64,000 nt of DNA from Actinokineospora globicatena (lineage in GTDB: Bacteria > Actinomycetota > Actinomycetes > Mycobacteriales > Pseudonocardiaceae), in NCBI RefSeq assembly GCF_024171945.1, contig NZ_JAMTCR010000002.1:2976001-3040000 (forward strand). Direction: 5' to 3'. Each line of letters opens with the position of its first letter. Position 1 is the stretch's first letter. The notes under the pieces are model-generated. The model did no database searches and was not told the origin of the DNA. It was given only the letters and a program-made list of their open reading frames with translations. Below are positions 25,124 to 34,700 of this stretch, piece by piece. Position numbers and translations under genes: made by a program.

Positions 25124-25724
25124 CGACTTCGGCTACGTCGACGACCTGGTGCCCGGGATCCGCTGGGACGCCAAGTACGCCACCTGGGACAACTTCACCG
25201 GCATCCCCGTCGACGGGTACTTCGCCAACCGGATCGTCGGCACGCTGGCCCTCTGCACGGCCTTGGTGAGCGCGCAGGAGAAGGCCGAGTCTCTCGGGTT
25301 CGGCCTGCTGCTCTGGGACGGCTACCGCCCGCAACGTGCCGTGGACAGCTTTCTCCACTGGTCGGCGCAACCGGAGGACGGCCGGACGAAGTCGCGGCAC
25401 TACCCCAACATCGACCGGGCCGAGATGTTCGCGAAGGGGTACGTCGCCGCCAAGTCGGGCCACACCCGGGGGAGCACCGTGGACCTGACGCTGTTCCACT
25501 TGACCACCGGCGAACGCGCCGACATGGGTGGCGACCACGACCTGATGGACCCGGTCTCGCACCACGGCGCGCCGGGGATCACCCCGCTCGCGACGGCGAA
25601 CCGCCACCACCTCCGCTCCATAATGGAGGCTTGTGGGTTCGGCTCGTACGAAAGCGAGTGGTGGCACTACACGCTCAAGGACGAGCCCTATCCGGACACC
25701 TACTTCGACTTCCCCATCACCTAG
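25116..25724 (+). CDS. vanX: D-Ala-D-Ala dipeptidase VanX
   Basis: Zinc dipeptidase that hydrolyses residual D-Ala-D-Ala so that only D-Ala-D-Lac reaches MurF. At 202 residues it has canonical length, and the functional residues fall at the textbook numbers: Arg71 (WDGYRPQR), His116 and Asp123 (SGHTRGSTVDLTL), Glu181 and His184 (ESEWWHYTLKDEP). The ATG overlaps the vanA stop by eight bases. Its stop overlaps the convergent vanS stop by eight bases, so the two operons meet tail to tail without a visible terminator. Confidence 0.96.
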   Translation: MNDDFGYVDDLVPGIRWDAKYATWDNFTGIPVDGYFANRIVGTLALCTALVSAQEKAESLGFGLLLWDGYRPQRAVDSFLHWSAQPEDGRTKSRHYPNIDRAEMFAKGYVAAKSGHTRGSTVDLTLFHLTTGERADMGGDHDLMDPVSHHGAPGITPLATANRHHLRSIMEACGFGSYESEWWHYTLKDEPYPDTYFDFPIT

Positions 25725-26820
25725 CGGCCGCGGGCAGGTGCACGGTGACGCGGAGCCCGCCCGCGGCGCGGGGAGCGAGGGTGAGGGTTCCGCCGTGCGC
25801 CTGGGCGATGCTCTTGACGATCGCCAGCCCGAGGCCGACCCCCGCGTGGTCGGCGCGGACCCGCCCGGTGCCGCGCTGGAACGGCTCGGTGAGCGTCGAG
25901 GCCACCGGTTGGCTGAGCGGCTCGCCGGTGTTCTCGACGGTGAGCAGCACGGCGCCCGGCCGCACGAGGGTCGTGACCCACACGGTGCCCCGCCCGGCCA
26001 GGTTGTGGACGATCGCGTTGTGCACCAGGTTCGTGGTCATCTGCAGGAGCAGCACGTACGAGCCGGTGGTGGTGGCCACCTCGCCGCCGGTCTCCAGGGT
26101 GACGCCGTGCTTCTCGGCCAGCGGGAGCAGCGTCTCGGCGGCCTCCTCCGCCGCCAGCGACAGGTCGACGGGCTCACGGGCGAACGACCGTTGGTTGGCC
26201 CGGCTGAGCAGCAGCAGCGCCTCGGTGAGGTCGATCGCCCTGCTGTTGACGAAGTGCAGCCGCTCGACGAGCTCACCGGTGTCGCGGCCGAGGTCGGTGC
26301 GGGCCACGTCGAGCAGCGCCTGGGTGATCGCCAGTGGGGTGCGCAGCTCGTGGGAGGCGTTGGCGGCGAACCTGCGCTGCTCGGCGTCGTGCGCCTCCAA
26401 CCGGGCCAGCATGGTGTCGAAGGCGTCGGCGAGCTCGCGGAACTCGTCCGCGCGGCCCTCCAGCTGGACGCGGTGCGCCAGCGACCCGTCCGCGGCCAGC
26501 CGGGTGGCGTTCGTGATCCGGGTCAGCGGCGCGAGCATGCTGCCCGCCAGGAACCACCCGCCCGCGAGGCCGAGGACCAGCAGGAACGCCAGCGCCACGG
26601 CCGCCTTCGGGACGAACGCGCGCTGCAGGTCGGCCCGGTCCGGGATGGCCATCCCCGGCATGCCCGGCGCGCCCGGCCCGGGGGTGGTGATCACCTCGGG
26701 GACGTAGCGCAGCAGGAACACCCACACCACCGCGAGCAGCAGGGCACCGGCGACCATGAGGAACCCGGCGTAGCTGAGGGTGAGCTTGAGCCGGACGCTG
26801 AGCCCGGGTTCCCTACCCAC
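25717..26820 (-). CDS. vanS: Sensor histidine kinase VanS
   Basis: Membrane sensor kinase of the vancomycin-resistance two-component system. The start is GTG at 26820, overlapping the vanR stop. It has TM1 (LTLSYAGFLMVAGALLLAVV), a short extracytoplasmic loop of about 40 residues rich in Pro/Gly/Met, and TM2 (ALAFLLVLGLAGGWFLAGS), then HAMP, the H-box NASHELRTPLAITQ, N-box TTNLVHNAIVHN and a G-box HAGVGLGLAIVKS. A short sensor loop is also a property of the Streptomyces VanS that responds to glycopeptides, which suggests drug-induced control here. It is 367 residues and cotranscribed with vanR. Confidence 0.93.
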   Translation of the reverse strand: MGREPGLSVRLKLTLSYAGFLMVAGALLLAVVWVFLLRYVPEVITTPGPGAPGMPGMAIPDRADLQRAFVPKAAVALAFLLVLGLAGGWFLAGSMLAPLTRITNATRLAADGSLAHRVQLEGRADEFRELADAFDTMLARLEAHDAEQRRFAANASHELRTPLAITQALLDVARTDLGRDTGELVERLHFVNSRAIDLTEALLLLSRANQRSFAREPVDLSLAAEEAAETLLPLAEKHGVTLETGGEVATTTGSYVLLLQMTTNLVHNAIVHNLAGRGTVWVTTLVRPGAVLLTVENTGEPLSQPVASTLTEPFQRGTGRVRADHAGVGLGLAIVKSIAQAHGGTLTLAPRAAGGLRVTVHLPAAAR

Positions 26821-27508
26821 CGCCCTCTCCCCGCTGTCCGGAGCGTAGCGCGGTGTCGATGCGGTAGCCCGCGCCCGCCACCGTGGCGATGATCCACGGC
26901 TCGCCCAAGCGCTTGCGCAGCGCCGAGACCGTGATGCGCACGGCGTTGGTGAACGGGTCGGCGTTCTCGTCCCACGCCCGCTCCAGCAGCGACTCGGCGC
27001 TGACCACACCGCCCTCGGCGCTGACGAGCACCTCCAGCACGGCGAACTGCTTGCGGGTGAGCGCGACGTAGCGGCCGTCGCGGTAGACCTCGCGGCGGAA
27101 CGGGTCCAGCCGCAGGCCCGCGATCTCCCGCACCGGCGGCCGGACGTGGGCCCGCCTGCGGTCGAGCGCCCGGAGCCGGAGCACCAGCTCGCGCAGCGCG
27201 AAGGGCTTGGTGAGGTAGTCGTCGGCGCCCAGGGCGAAGCCGGTGGCCTTGTCGTCGAGGTGGTCGGCCGCGGTGAGCATCAGGATGGGCATGCCGCTGC
27301 CGGAGGCGACGATGTGCTCGGCGATCTCGTCACCGGACGGCCCGGGGATGTCGCGGTCGAGGACGGCGATGTCGTAGCTGTTGACGCCCAACAGCTCCAG
27401 CGCGGTGTCACCGTCACCGGCGATGTCGGCCGCGATCGCCTCCAACCGGAGTCCATCCCGGATGGCCTCCGCCAGGTACAGCTCGTCCTCGACGACCAGC
27501 ACGCGCAT
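26813..27508 (-). CDS. vanR: Response regulator VanR
   Basis: OmpR-family response regulator, 231 residues. The receiver domain has acidic residues in VVEDELYL, phospho-acceptor Asp51 (IAVLDRDIPGPSG), Thr in LMLTAADHLDD and Lys in DDYLTKPFAL. The C-terminal winged helix includes REVYRDGRYVALTRKQFAVL and VRITVSALRKRLG. It is predicted to activate vanHAX and its own transcript after phosphorylation by VanS; the related 17-bp motifs at 23022 and 27531 support this. No good Shine-Dalgarno precedes the ATG, so the mRNA may be leaderless. Confidence 0.94.
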   Translation of the reverse strand: MRVLVVEDELYLAEAIRDGLRLEAIAADIAGDGDTALELLGVNSYDIAVLDRDIPGPSGDEIAEHIVASGSGMPILMLTAADHLDDKATGFALGADDYLTKPFALRELVLRLRALDRRRAHVRPPVREIAGLRLDPFRREVYRDGRYVALTRKQFAVLEVLVSAEGGVVSAESLLERAWDENADPFTNAVRITVSALRKRLGEPWIIATVAGAGYRIDTALRSGQRGEGGG

Positions 27509-27530
27509 GCCCGGATGCTACGAGCCCACC

Positions 27531-27547
27531 CATATCGCCGTCATATC
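27531..27547 (-). promoter_or_regulatory. Candidate VanR-binding site upstream of vanR
   Basis: CATATCGCCGTCATATC on the plus strand, 23 bp before the vanR ATG, contains two ATATC half-sites 11 bp apart and is the partner of the motif at 23022-23038. Relative to its gene it is in the opposite orientation. The remaining ~320 bp up to the chitinase gene hold no convincing coding sequence. Confidence 0.5.
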
Positions 27548-27866
27548 GAAACCACGTGATGGTGCCCGGCCGCGGCCTCCTCCGCCGCCGGGTCGGTCCC
27601 GCGCGCCGGGTCTTTAGTCGTGATCAAGCTGTTTGGGCAATTAGCGGGTGGCGTGCGGCGTTTCCCCACCCGACGTGCCGATCCGCCGTCGCCGAGTCAT
27701 CGACCGCGGTGATCAACGGTTGCCACAAGGCCGCCTTCCGGAGATCGACGAACATGGCGTAGCCCCTGGTCAGCGACCTGCTGGGCATTGTGCTCCCACC
27801 CTGTGAAGAGCCGTTGACGCGCGCGTGACTATAGACAGGGACTGGCGGGTTTATGATAATTACAGT

Positions 27867-29291
27867 ATGTGGAAAATGTCTTTACCGTCGAGATTATTGA
27901 AATCCCAGAGAGTGGTGATCGCGGCGGTTGCCAGTATTGCCATTGCCGCGGTGACCACGCTCGCGGTGGCCGGCACTGGACAGGCATCCGCCCAGCGGGC
28001 CGCGGCCCTCGTGGTCTGTGACGGCCCCGCGTGGGCCGAGGGCACCACGTACGCCGCGGGCGCCAAGGTCACCTACCAGTCGCGCGGGTACACCGCCAGG
28101 GTCGCGCACACCGCGTGGGCGGGCGCCGGGTGGAACCCCGCCGCCAGCAAGTCGCTGTGGACGGACCTGGGCGCCTGCGACGGCGTCCCGCCCACGACCA
28201 CCACGACCCGGCCGACCACGACCACCACCCGGCCGACGACCACCACGACCACCCCGACCACCACCACGACAACAACGACGACGACCACGACCACCACCAC
28301 GCCGACGACCACCACCACGACCGACCCCGGTGGCGAGACCTGCGCGGTGAAGTCGAAGCCCGCGGGCAAGGTCCTCGTCGGCTACTGGGAGAACTGGGAC
28401 GGCGCGTCCAACGGCGTGCACCCGCCGTTCGGCTGGACGAGCATCGCCAACCCGGTGATCCGCCAGCACGGCTACAACGTGCTCAACGCCGCCTTCCCGG
28501 TGATCCGCTCCGACGGCACCGCGCTGTGGGAAGACGGCATGGACAGCACCGTCAAGGTCTCCACGCCCGCCGAGATGTGCGCGGCCAAGGCGCAGGGCCA
28601 GACGATCCTGATGTCGATCGGCGGCGCGACCGCGGGCATCGACCTCAACTCCGCGACCGTGGCGGACAAGTTCGTGGCCACCATCGTGCCGATCCTGAAG
28701 AAGTACAACTTCGACGGCATCGACATCGACATCGAGACCGGCCTCGCGGGCTCCGGCAACATCAACACGCCGTCGGCCTCGCAGGCCAACCTGATCCGCA
28801 TCATCGACGGCGTGCTGGCCCAGATGCCGTCGAACTTCGGCCTGACCATGGCGCCGGAGACCGCGTACGTCACCGGCGGCAGCGTCACCTACGGCTCCAT
28901 CTGGGGCGCGTACCTGCCGGTCATCAAGAAGTACGCGGACAACGGCAGGCTCTGGTGGCTGAACATGCAGTACTACAACGGGAGCATGTACGGCTGCAGC
29001 GGTGACTCCTACCAGGCGGCCACCGTCCAGGGCTTCGTCAAGCAGACCGAGTGCCTCAACCAGGGCCTGGTCATCCAGGGCACCACCATCAAGGTCCCCT
29101 ACGACAAGCAGGTCCCCGGTCTGCCCGCGCAGCCGGGAGCGGGTGGCGGCTACATGACGCCCGCCCTGGTGTCCCAGGCGTGGAACAGCTTCGGCGGCAA
29201 CCTCAAGGGTCTGATGACCTGGTCCCTCAACTGGGACGGCTCCAAGAACTGGTCCTTCGGCGACAACGTCAGGTCCCTGCAGGGCCGCTGA
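27867..29291 (+). CDS. Secreted GH18 chitinase with chitin-binding domain
   Basis: A 474-residue exported endochitinase. The signal sequence (LLKSQRVVIAAVASIAIAAV) ends near GQASAQRA. A CBM5/12 carbohydrate-binding module follows (WAEGTTYAAGAKVTYQSRGY, then NPAASKSLWTDLGAC). A Thr/Pro linker leads to a GH18 TIM barrel with the catalytic FDGIDIDIE motif, an ILMSIGGATAG substrate strand and the final WSLNWDGSKNW. ATG 27867 or 27876 both fit; the region just upstream is unusually AT-rich (TTTATGATAATTA) and probably holds the promoter. A strong terminator follows. Role: extracellular chitin degradation. Confidence 0.94.
   Translation: MWKMSLPSRLLKSQRVVIAAVASIAIAAVTTLAVAGTGQASAQRAAALVVCDGPAWAEGTTYAAGAKVTYQSRGYTARVAHTAWAGAGWNPAASKSLWTDLGACDGVPPTTTTTRPTTTTTRPTTTTTTPTTTTTTTTTTTTTTTPTTTTTTDPGGETCAVKSKPAGKVLVGYWENWDGASNGVHPPFGWTSIANPVIRQHGYNVLNAAFPVIRSDGTALWEDGMDSTVKVSTPAEMCAAKAQGQTILMSIGGATAGIDLNSATVADKFVATIVPILKKYNFDGIDIDIETGLAGSGNINTPSASQANLIRIIDGVLAQMPSNFGLTMAPETAYVTGGSVTYGSIWGAYLPVIKKYADNGRLWWLNMQYYNGSMYGCSGDSYQAATVQGFVKQTECLNQGLVIQGTTIKVPYDKQVPGLPAQPGAGGGYMTPALVSQAWNSFGGNLKGLMTWSLNWDGSKNWSFGDNVRSLQGR
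28193..28322 (+). repeat. Low-complexity Thr linker repeat inside the chitinase gene
   Basis: About 130 bp made almost entirely of ACC/ACG/ACA codons, encoding a run of Thr with occasional Pro and Arg (TTTTTRPTTTTT units) between the chitin-binding and catalytic domains. Such Thr-rich linkers are often O-mannosylated in actinomycetes. The near-triplet repetition makes the length prone to slippage. Confidence 0.9.
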
Positions 29292-29314
29292 CCCGTCGAC
29301 GACGGCGCTGATCC

Positions 29315-29354
29315 GGGCCCGTCCGGCCACACACCTGAGTGGCCGGGCGGGCCC
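29315..29354 (+). terminator. Terminator after the chitinase gene
   Basis: A 16-bp stem, GGGCCCGTCCGGCCAC (29315-29330) with 29339-29354, one G-T wobble, 8-base loop, 23 bp after the chitinase stop. The remaining ~370 bp to the next gene hold no supportable coding sequence and probably contain the promoter of the NRPS operon. Confidence 0.85.
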
Positions 29355-29725
29355 CTTGCTGTCCCGGGGAGCCCGTTCGACGCCGCACCGACGTGACCGG
29401 GGTTCGCCGGTGCCGCGGTGCCGGTCGCGGAGTGGTGACCCGCCAGTAGCGGCCGCGGACCACAAGAGACCGTCCACAGGTTGCCGACGCCGCCGAACTT
29501 CACCCGTTCCGCGCAATCGGTGGTGTCTTCCTGCTGCCGAACAGACGAGTCGCCAGTGTCCCCTTCGGCCAGATGGCCGCTCTCGACCGCTGACCGGAAA
29601 TCCTTGCGCTAAGCCGAAAAGACCAGTGCGATTCCAATCTTGGGAGCAATCGACTTCGGCGTCCTTCATGGATACTTCCGGGGACCGCACGCACGCGGCG
29701 AGTCGGCTGGAGGAGAGGGGCGTCG

Positions 29726-31081
29726 ATGGGTGCGGAAGCGCAGACCGGTGGCGTCCGGGATGTCGCTGTGGTGGGCTCCGGCTTGTCCGGGTCGCTCATG
29801 GCGGTGTTGCTGGCCAAGCGCGGGTATCGGGTACAGGTGTTCGAACGCCGCCCCGATCCGCGTGTGCGGGGTGGCGACCACGGGCGGTCGATCAACCTGG
29901 GACTGTCCCAGCGGGGGATCACCGCGCTGCGGCACGCCGGGCTGCTCGACCGGGTGCTCGCGCACGCCGCCCCCATGCGCGGTCGGGTGGTGCACCTGCC
30001 CGATGGCGGCCTCGGCTACCACCCGTACGGCACCACCGATGACCAGATCCTGCGCTCGGTGCTCCGCCACGACCTGAACGTGGTCCTGCTGGACGCCGCC
30101 GAGGCCGCGGGCGTGGCGTTGCACTTCGGTGCGCGGCTGGTCGACCTGGACAAGGGCGACCCGGCGGTGACGCTGCGGTTCGAGGACGGCACGGTGGTCG
30201 AGGCGGACACCGTGATCGGTGCCGACGGCGCGTTCTCCACCGTGCGGGCACGCATGCAGCGCGGCGAACCCGCCGACTACCACCAGGAGTTCCTGCCCTG
30301 GGGCTACAAGGAGCTGTCCATAGCGGCCGGTGCGGTCGGCGACCAGCGCACGGACCCCGAGGCGTTGCACGTGTGGCCCGCCGACGGAGGTCTGGTCGTC
30401 GCGCACCCGAACGCCGACCGGTCGCTCACCGGGACGATCTTCCTCCCGCTGACCGGCCCCGACAGCTTCGACACCCTCCGCACCCCCGACGCCGTGCGCG
30501 CGCTGGTCACCGAGCGCTTCCCGGACCTGACCGACCTGGTGCCCGACGTCGTGGCGCAGTTCCTCAGCCAGCCGACCGGGCACCTGGTGACCGTGCGCAC
30601 CGCGCCGTGGCACTGGCGCGGCCGGGTCGTGCTGCTCGGTGACGCCTGCCACGCGGTCTACCCGTTCTACGGGCAGGGGATGAACTCCGCGTTCGAGGAC
30701 TGCGTGATCCTGGACGGCTGCCTGGACCGCAACCCGGGCGACCACGGCGCGGCGTTCGCCGAGTACCAGGCGATCCGCAAGGCGGACACCGACGTGCTGG
30801 CCGACCTGTCGGCGGCGAACTTCGTCGAGCTGCGCGACCGGTTGGCCTCGCCGCTGTTCCTGGCCCGCAAGAAGGCCGACCTCGCGCTCAACCGACTGCT
30901 CGGCCGCCGGTGGGTGCCGCTCTACACGATGATCTCGCACACCACGACGCCGTACGCCGAGGCGTTGCGCTTGTCCCGCAGGCAGAACACGACTCTGGCC
31001 TGGCTCGCCGGTGCCGCCGCCACCGGTGCGGCCGCCGCGGGAACCCTCTTGCTTCGCCGCTTGTCGCGTCAGGGGAAATGA
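29726..31081 (+). CDS. Kynurenine 3-monooxygenase-like FAD hydroxylase, first gene of the NRPS cluster
   Basis: A 451-residue class A flavin monooxygenase. It has the FAD-binding VVGSGLSGSLMAVLLAKRGY, the family-specific RSINLGLSQRGITALRHAG that separates kynurenine 3-monooxygenases from other hydroxylases, the DG motif in VIGADGAFSTVRARM, and GDACHAVYPFYGQGMNSAFED. A C-terminal hydrophobic segment (LAGAAATGAAAAGTLLLRR) could anchor it to the membrane, as in eukaryotic KMO. The expected reaction is L-kynurenine to 3-hydroxykynurenine with NADPH and O2, supplying a hydroxylated aryl amino acid for the NRPS. An ATGA overlap couples it to the next gene. A Shine-Dalgarno GGAGGAGAGG precedes the ATG. 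Confidence 0.88.
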   Translation: MGAEAQTGGVRDVAVVGSGLSGSLMAVLLAKRGYRVQVFERRPDPRVRGGDHGRSINLGLSQRGITALRHAGLLDRVLAHAAPMRGRVVHLPDGGLGYHPYGTTDDQILRSVLRHDLNVVLLDAAEAAGVALHFGARLVDLDKGDPAVTLRFEDGTVVEADTVIGADGAFSTVRARMQRGEPADYHQEFLPWGYKELSIAAGAVGDQRTDPEALHVWPADGGLVVAHPNADRSLTGTIFLPLTGPDSFDTLRTPDAVRALVTERFPDLTDLVPDVVAQFLSQPTGHLVTVRTAPWHWRGRVVLLGDACHAVYPFYGQGMNSAFEDCVILDGCLDRNPGDHGAAFAEYQAIRKADTDVLADLSAANFVELRDRLASPLFLARKKADLALNRLLGRRWVPLYTMISHTTTPYAEALRLSRRQNTTLAWLAGAAATGAAAAGTLLLRRLSRQGK

Positions 31082-31758
31082 TGCTCACCAGTACCAACGA
31101 CCCCGAGAGACTCCTGCTCGAGGTCGGCGACATCGAGGACGACCTCCTCCCGCCGGAAGTGGCGCCCTACCGGGCGCAGCTGCGCACCGTCCTGGACTGG
31201 GCGCGGCAGTACCTCACCAGGCCGCACGAGAGCCTGGGCCGCAGGGGGAGCGTGTGCCCGTTCGTCCAGTCCTCATTGGACCGGGGACGGTTCTACCTCG
31301 CCGTCTACCCCGGTCACCCGGCCAGCCCCGGGGCGGTCGCCGAGGCGGTGCTGCCGTACCGGGACTGGTTCCTGGAACTGGCGCCGACCTCGGCCGGACA
31401 GGCCCAGCTCACCACGATCCTGGTGCTGTTCCCGGACTTGCCCACCCAGGACGTCGATCGGATGATCGACGGGTCGCAGGAGGCGCTCAAGACCGACTAC
31501 GTCGACCGGGGCCTGATGATCGGCGAGTTCCACCAGGGCCCGCCGGACAAGGGCGGGCTGTGGAACCCGGACTTCCGGCCGCTGCGCAGCCCGGTGCCGC
31601 TGCTGGCGATCCGGCACATGGTGCCCACCGATTTCCCCTTCCTCACCGGCAACCGCGACCACGCCTCGGCGTACCTGCGCCGGTTCGCGAGCGAGCTGCC
31701 CGCGTCCGTCCGCGAGGCGATGGTGCGCGCGCTCGTCCGCGAACAGGTGGCCCTGTGA
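31078..31758 (+). CDS. DUF6875-like hypothetical protein of the NRPS cluster
   Basis: A 226-residue soluble protein without recognised catalytic motif. Its conserved-looking parts are GRRGSVCPFVQSSLDRGRFY, QLTTILVLFPDLPTQD, GLMIGEFHQGPPDKGGLWNP and PVPLLAIRHMVPTDFPFLTG. This arrangement matches my recollection of the DUF6875 family, often seen beside NRPS/PKS genes; the family name is tentative. The single Cys-Pro pair (VCPFVQSS) might be functional. It is sandwiched by ATGA and GTGA overlaps between the monooxygenase and the NRPS, so it is made together with them and is probably required for the product. Confidence 0.7.
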   Translation: MMLTSTNDPERLLLEVGDIEDDLLPPEVAPYRAQLRTVLDWARQYLTRPHESLGRRGSVCPFVQSSLDRGRFYLAVYPGHPASPGAVAEAVLPYRDWFLELAPTSAGQAQLTTILVLFPDLPTQDVDRMIDGSQEALKTDYVDRGLMIGEFHQGPPDKGGLWNPDFRPLRSPVPLLAIRHMVPTDFPFLTGNRDHASAYLRRFASELPASVREAMVRALVREQVAL

Positions 31759-34700
31759 CCTCGATCGCCCCGCAGTCCTTCGCCCAACGGCGGATGTGGT
31801 TCCTGGACGCGCTGTACCCGGGCTCACCGCTCTACAACGTCGCGTTCACGGTTCGGGTGCGCGGTCCGCTCGACCTGACGGCGTTGCGCGGCGCGCTCGA
31901 CGTGCTGGTGGCCAGGCACGACGCGTTGCGCACGGTGTTCGCGGAGAGCGACGGCGAGCCGGTGCAGATCGTGCGGGGGGCTGGTTCCGCGGACGTGACC
32001 GTCGTGCCGGTGACCGGCTCGGCCGACGCTGAGCGGCTGATCGACGCTGAAGCACGCCGCCCGTTCGACCTCTCGACCGGCCCGCTGCTACGCGTCCTCG
32101 TGCTGCGGCTCGCCGACGACGACCACCACGTCATGATCACGCTGCACCACATCGTCACCGACGGGTGGTCGCAGGCGGTGCTGTTCACCGAACTCAGCGC
32201 CGCCTACGCCGCTCTGGTGCGTGGCCACCAGCCCGAGCTGCCGCCACTTCCCTTGACCTACAGCGAGTACACCCGGTGGCAGCTTGAGGAGGCAAAGTCT
32301 CCGCTCGGTGAGCTATCACTTGAGTACTGGGTGGACGCGCTGCGGGGAGCGCCCGAACTACTTGCCCTGCCGACGGATCGTCCCCGGCCCGCCACACAGT
32401 CGTTTGAGGGAGCTGTCTACCGGAAGGTGATGCCGTCGGCGGCGATCGCGGCGGCGCTGCCTGAACTCGGCGGCACGATGTTCATGGTGCTGCTGGCCGC
32501 GTACCAGGCGCTGCTGGCGCGCTACAGCGGCCAGGACGACATCGTGGTCGGCACAGCGGTCAACGGCCGCTCCCGCCCGGACGCCGAACCACTGGTCGGA
32601 CTGTTCGTCAACACGATCCCGCTGCGCACATCCCTCGCGGGCGACCCGACATTCCGCGAGCTGGTCGCGCGGGTTCGGGACGTGGCACTCGACGGGATGA
32701 GCTACGCCGACGTGCCACTGGAGCGGATCGTCGCCGCGGTCACGCCGTCGCGTGGTCAGGGGCACGCCCCGGTGTTCCAGGTCGGGTTCACCGTGACCAA
32801 CCTCCCTCCCACGGTGCTGGAGTTGGCCGGGGCCGAGGTGTCGGTGCCCGATTTCGTCACCTCCGGCACGGCGAAGGTCGACTTGATGGTCGCCGCCGCC
32901 GAGATCGGCGACGAGATGGTCGTGGACATCGAGTACGACGTGGCGCTGTTCGACCGGTCGACCATCGAGGTGTTCGCCGACCGGTTCGCCCGGTTCACCG
33001 CCGCCGTGGTGGCCGCACCGGATACCCGGGTGCGCGACATCGATCTGACCACGGATGAGGAACGCATTGTCCCTGGTGGCGCGGACTTCTCACCCGCGCC
33101 GCTGGTTCCAGGATTGATCGCCGCGCGGTCGGAGTCGACGCCAGATGCTGTGGCGGTGGTGGACGGGGACCAGGTGCTGACCTATGGCGAGCTGTCCCTC
33201 CGGGCCAATGCCTTGGCATGGCGGCTGCGTGAACACGGGGTGGGGCCGGAGACCATTGTGGCACTGGGGTTCTCCGCGAGCGTGGAGGCCATTGTGGCTA
33301 TTGTCGGGATTCATGCGGCGGGCGGTGCCTATCTGCCGGTCGATCCCTCGCACCCCACGGACCGGTTGGCCGCGCTGCTGGTCGATGCCGCTCCGTCCGT
33401 TCTGGTGACCAACTCGCCAGAGGCTTTCCCCGGGTATGCCGGGCCGGTGCTCGCGGTCGATGTCGATGAGGTGGAAACCGCACCACCGAACGACCTTGAC
33501 CGTGACCACCTCGCCTATGTGATCTACACGTCCGGCTCGACTGGGGCACCCAAGGGTGTCGCGGTGCAGCACGGGACGCTGGCCAACCTCGCGGCCGCCT
33601 TCGCGGACGCGCACCCGTTCGGTCCTGCCGACCGCGTGCTGATGATCCCGCCGCTGACGTTCGACGCCTCGGCTGGCGACGTGTTCCCGGCGTTGATCAG
33701 CGGGTCGGCGTTGGTGCTGTGCCACGACCCGGCTGCGCTGTCCGGCGCCGATGTGATCCGGCTGTGCGCGGAGCAGGACATCACGATGGTCGACACCGCG
33801 GCGCCGTTGTGGCGCAAGTGGACAGACGACCTCATCGCGACCGGTGTTCCCGGCCCGTCGCCGTTGCGCACCATGATGGTCGGTGGGGATGCTGTCGATG
33901 TCGCAGCCGTGCGCGACTGGACCGCGTTGACCGGAGTGACCCTTGTCAACCACTACGGCCCCACCGAGGCGACGGTGTGCGCGACCCTGCACGTCGCGGC
34001 AGGCGATGAACCCGGGACCCGGTTGCCGATCGGCAAGCCGCTGCCCCACGTGCGCGCCTACGTCCTGGACGACGACCTTCGGCCGGTACTGGCGGGCCTT
34101 CCCGGCGAACTGTGCCTCGGCGGCGACACCCTCGCCCGTGGCTATCTCGGGCGAGGTGACCTGACCGCTGACCGGTTCGTCCCAGATCCGTTTGGCCCAC
34201 CGGGATCGCGGCTGTACCGGACCGGCGACTTGGCCCGGTGGCGCCCGGGTGGCGTGTTGGAGTTTCTGGGGCGGGTCGACCGGCAGGTCAAGATTCGGGG
34301 CCACCGCGTCGAACCAGCCGAGATCGAAGCGGCCTGTCGGGTGCACCCGGACGTCGCCGACGCTCTCGTTGTCGCGCGGGCTGACGACCGGGGCGAGGTG
34401 GGTCTCGTCGCCTACGTCGTCTCGGACCATCCGGCTGACCTGCGGGCGTTCCTACGCGCGTCGCTACCGGAGTACTTGGTGCCCAGCGAGTTCGTTGGTC
34501 TGGCTCAGTTCCCGGTGACGGGGAGTGGGAAACTCGACATGGCGGCCTTGCCGGAGCCAGTACGACAGCCCAAGGCCCTGGTGCGGCCGCGTTCGGCGAC
34601 TGCCCGAGTACTGGCGGCCGAGTGGTCCGCGCTGCTCGGGGTGGACGCTGTCGGCGAAGACGACGACTTCTTCGCCCTGGGCGGGCATTCCCTGCTGGCC

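Noticed and set aside
27556-27762. A 68-codon frame between vanR and the chitinase gene
   Set aside because: No family resemblance, no Shine-Dalgarno and unbiased codon positions; regarded as noise.
28193-28322. Triplet-like repeat considered as a CRISPR or tandem regulatory array
   Set aside because: It lies inside the chitinase frame, encodes a Thr linker and has no repeat-spacer structure. No CRISPR array was seen in the window.
27894-29690. A 598-codon minus-strand frame opposite the chitinase
   Set aside because: Shadow of the GH18 gene; the Thr linker appears as a meaningless Gly/Arg or Val run.
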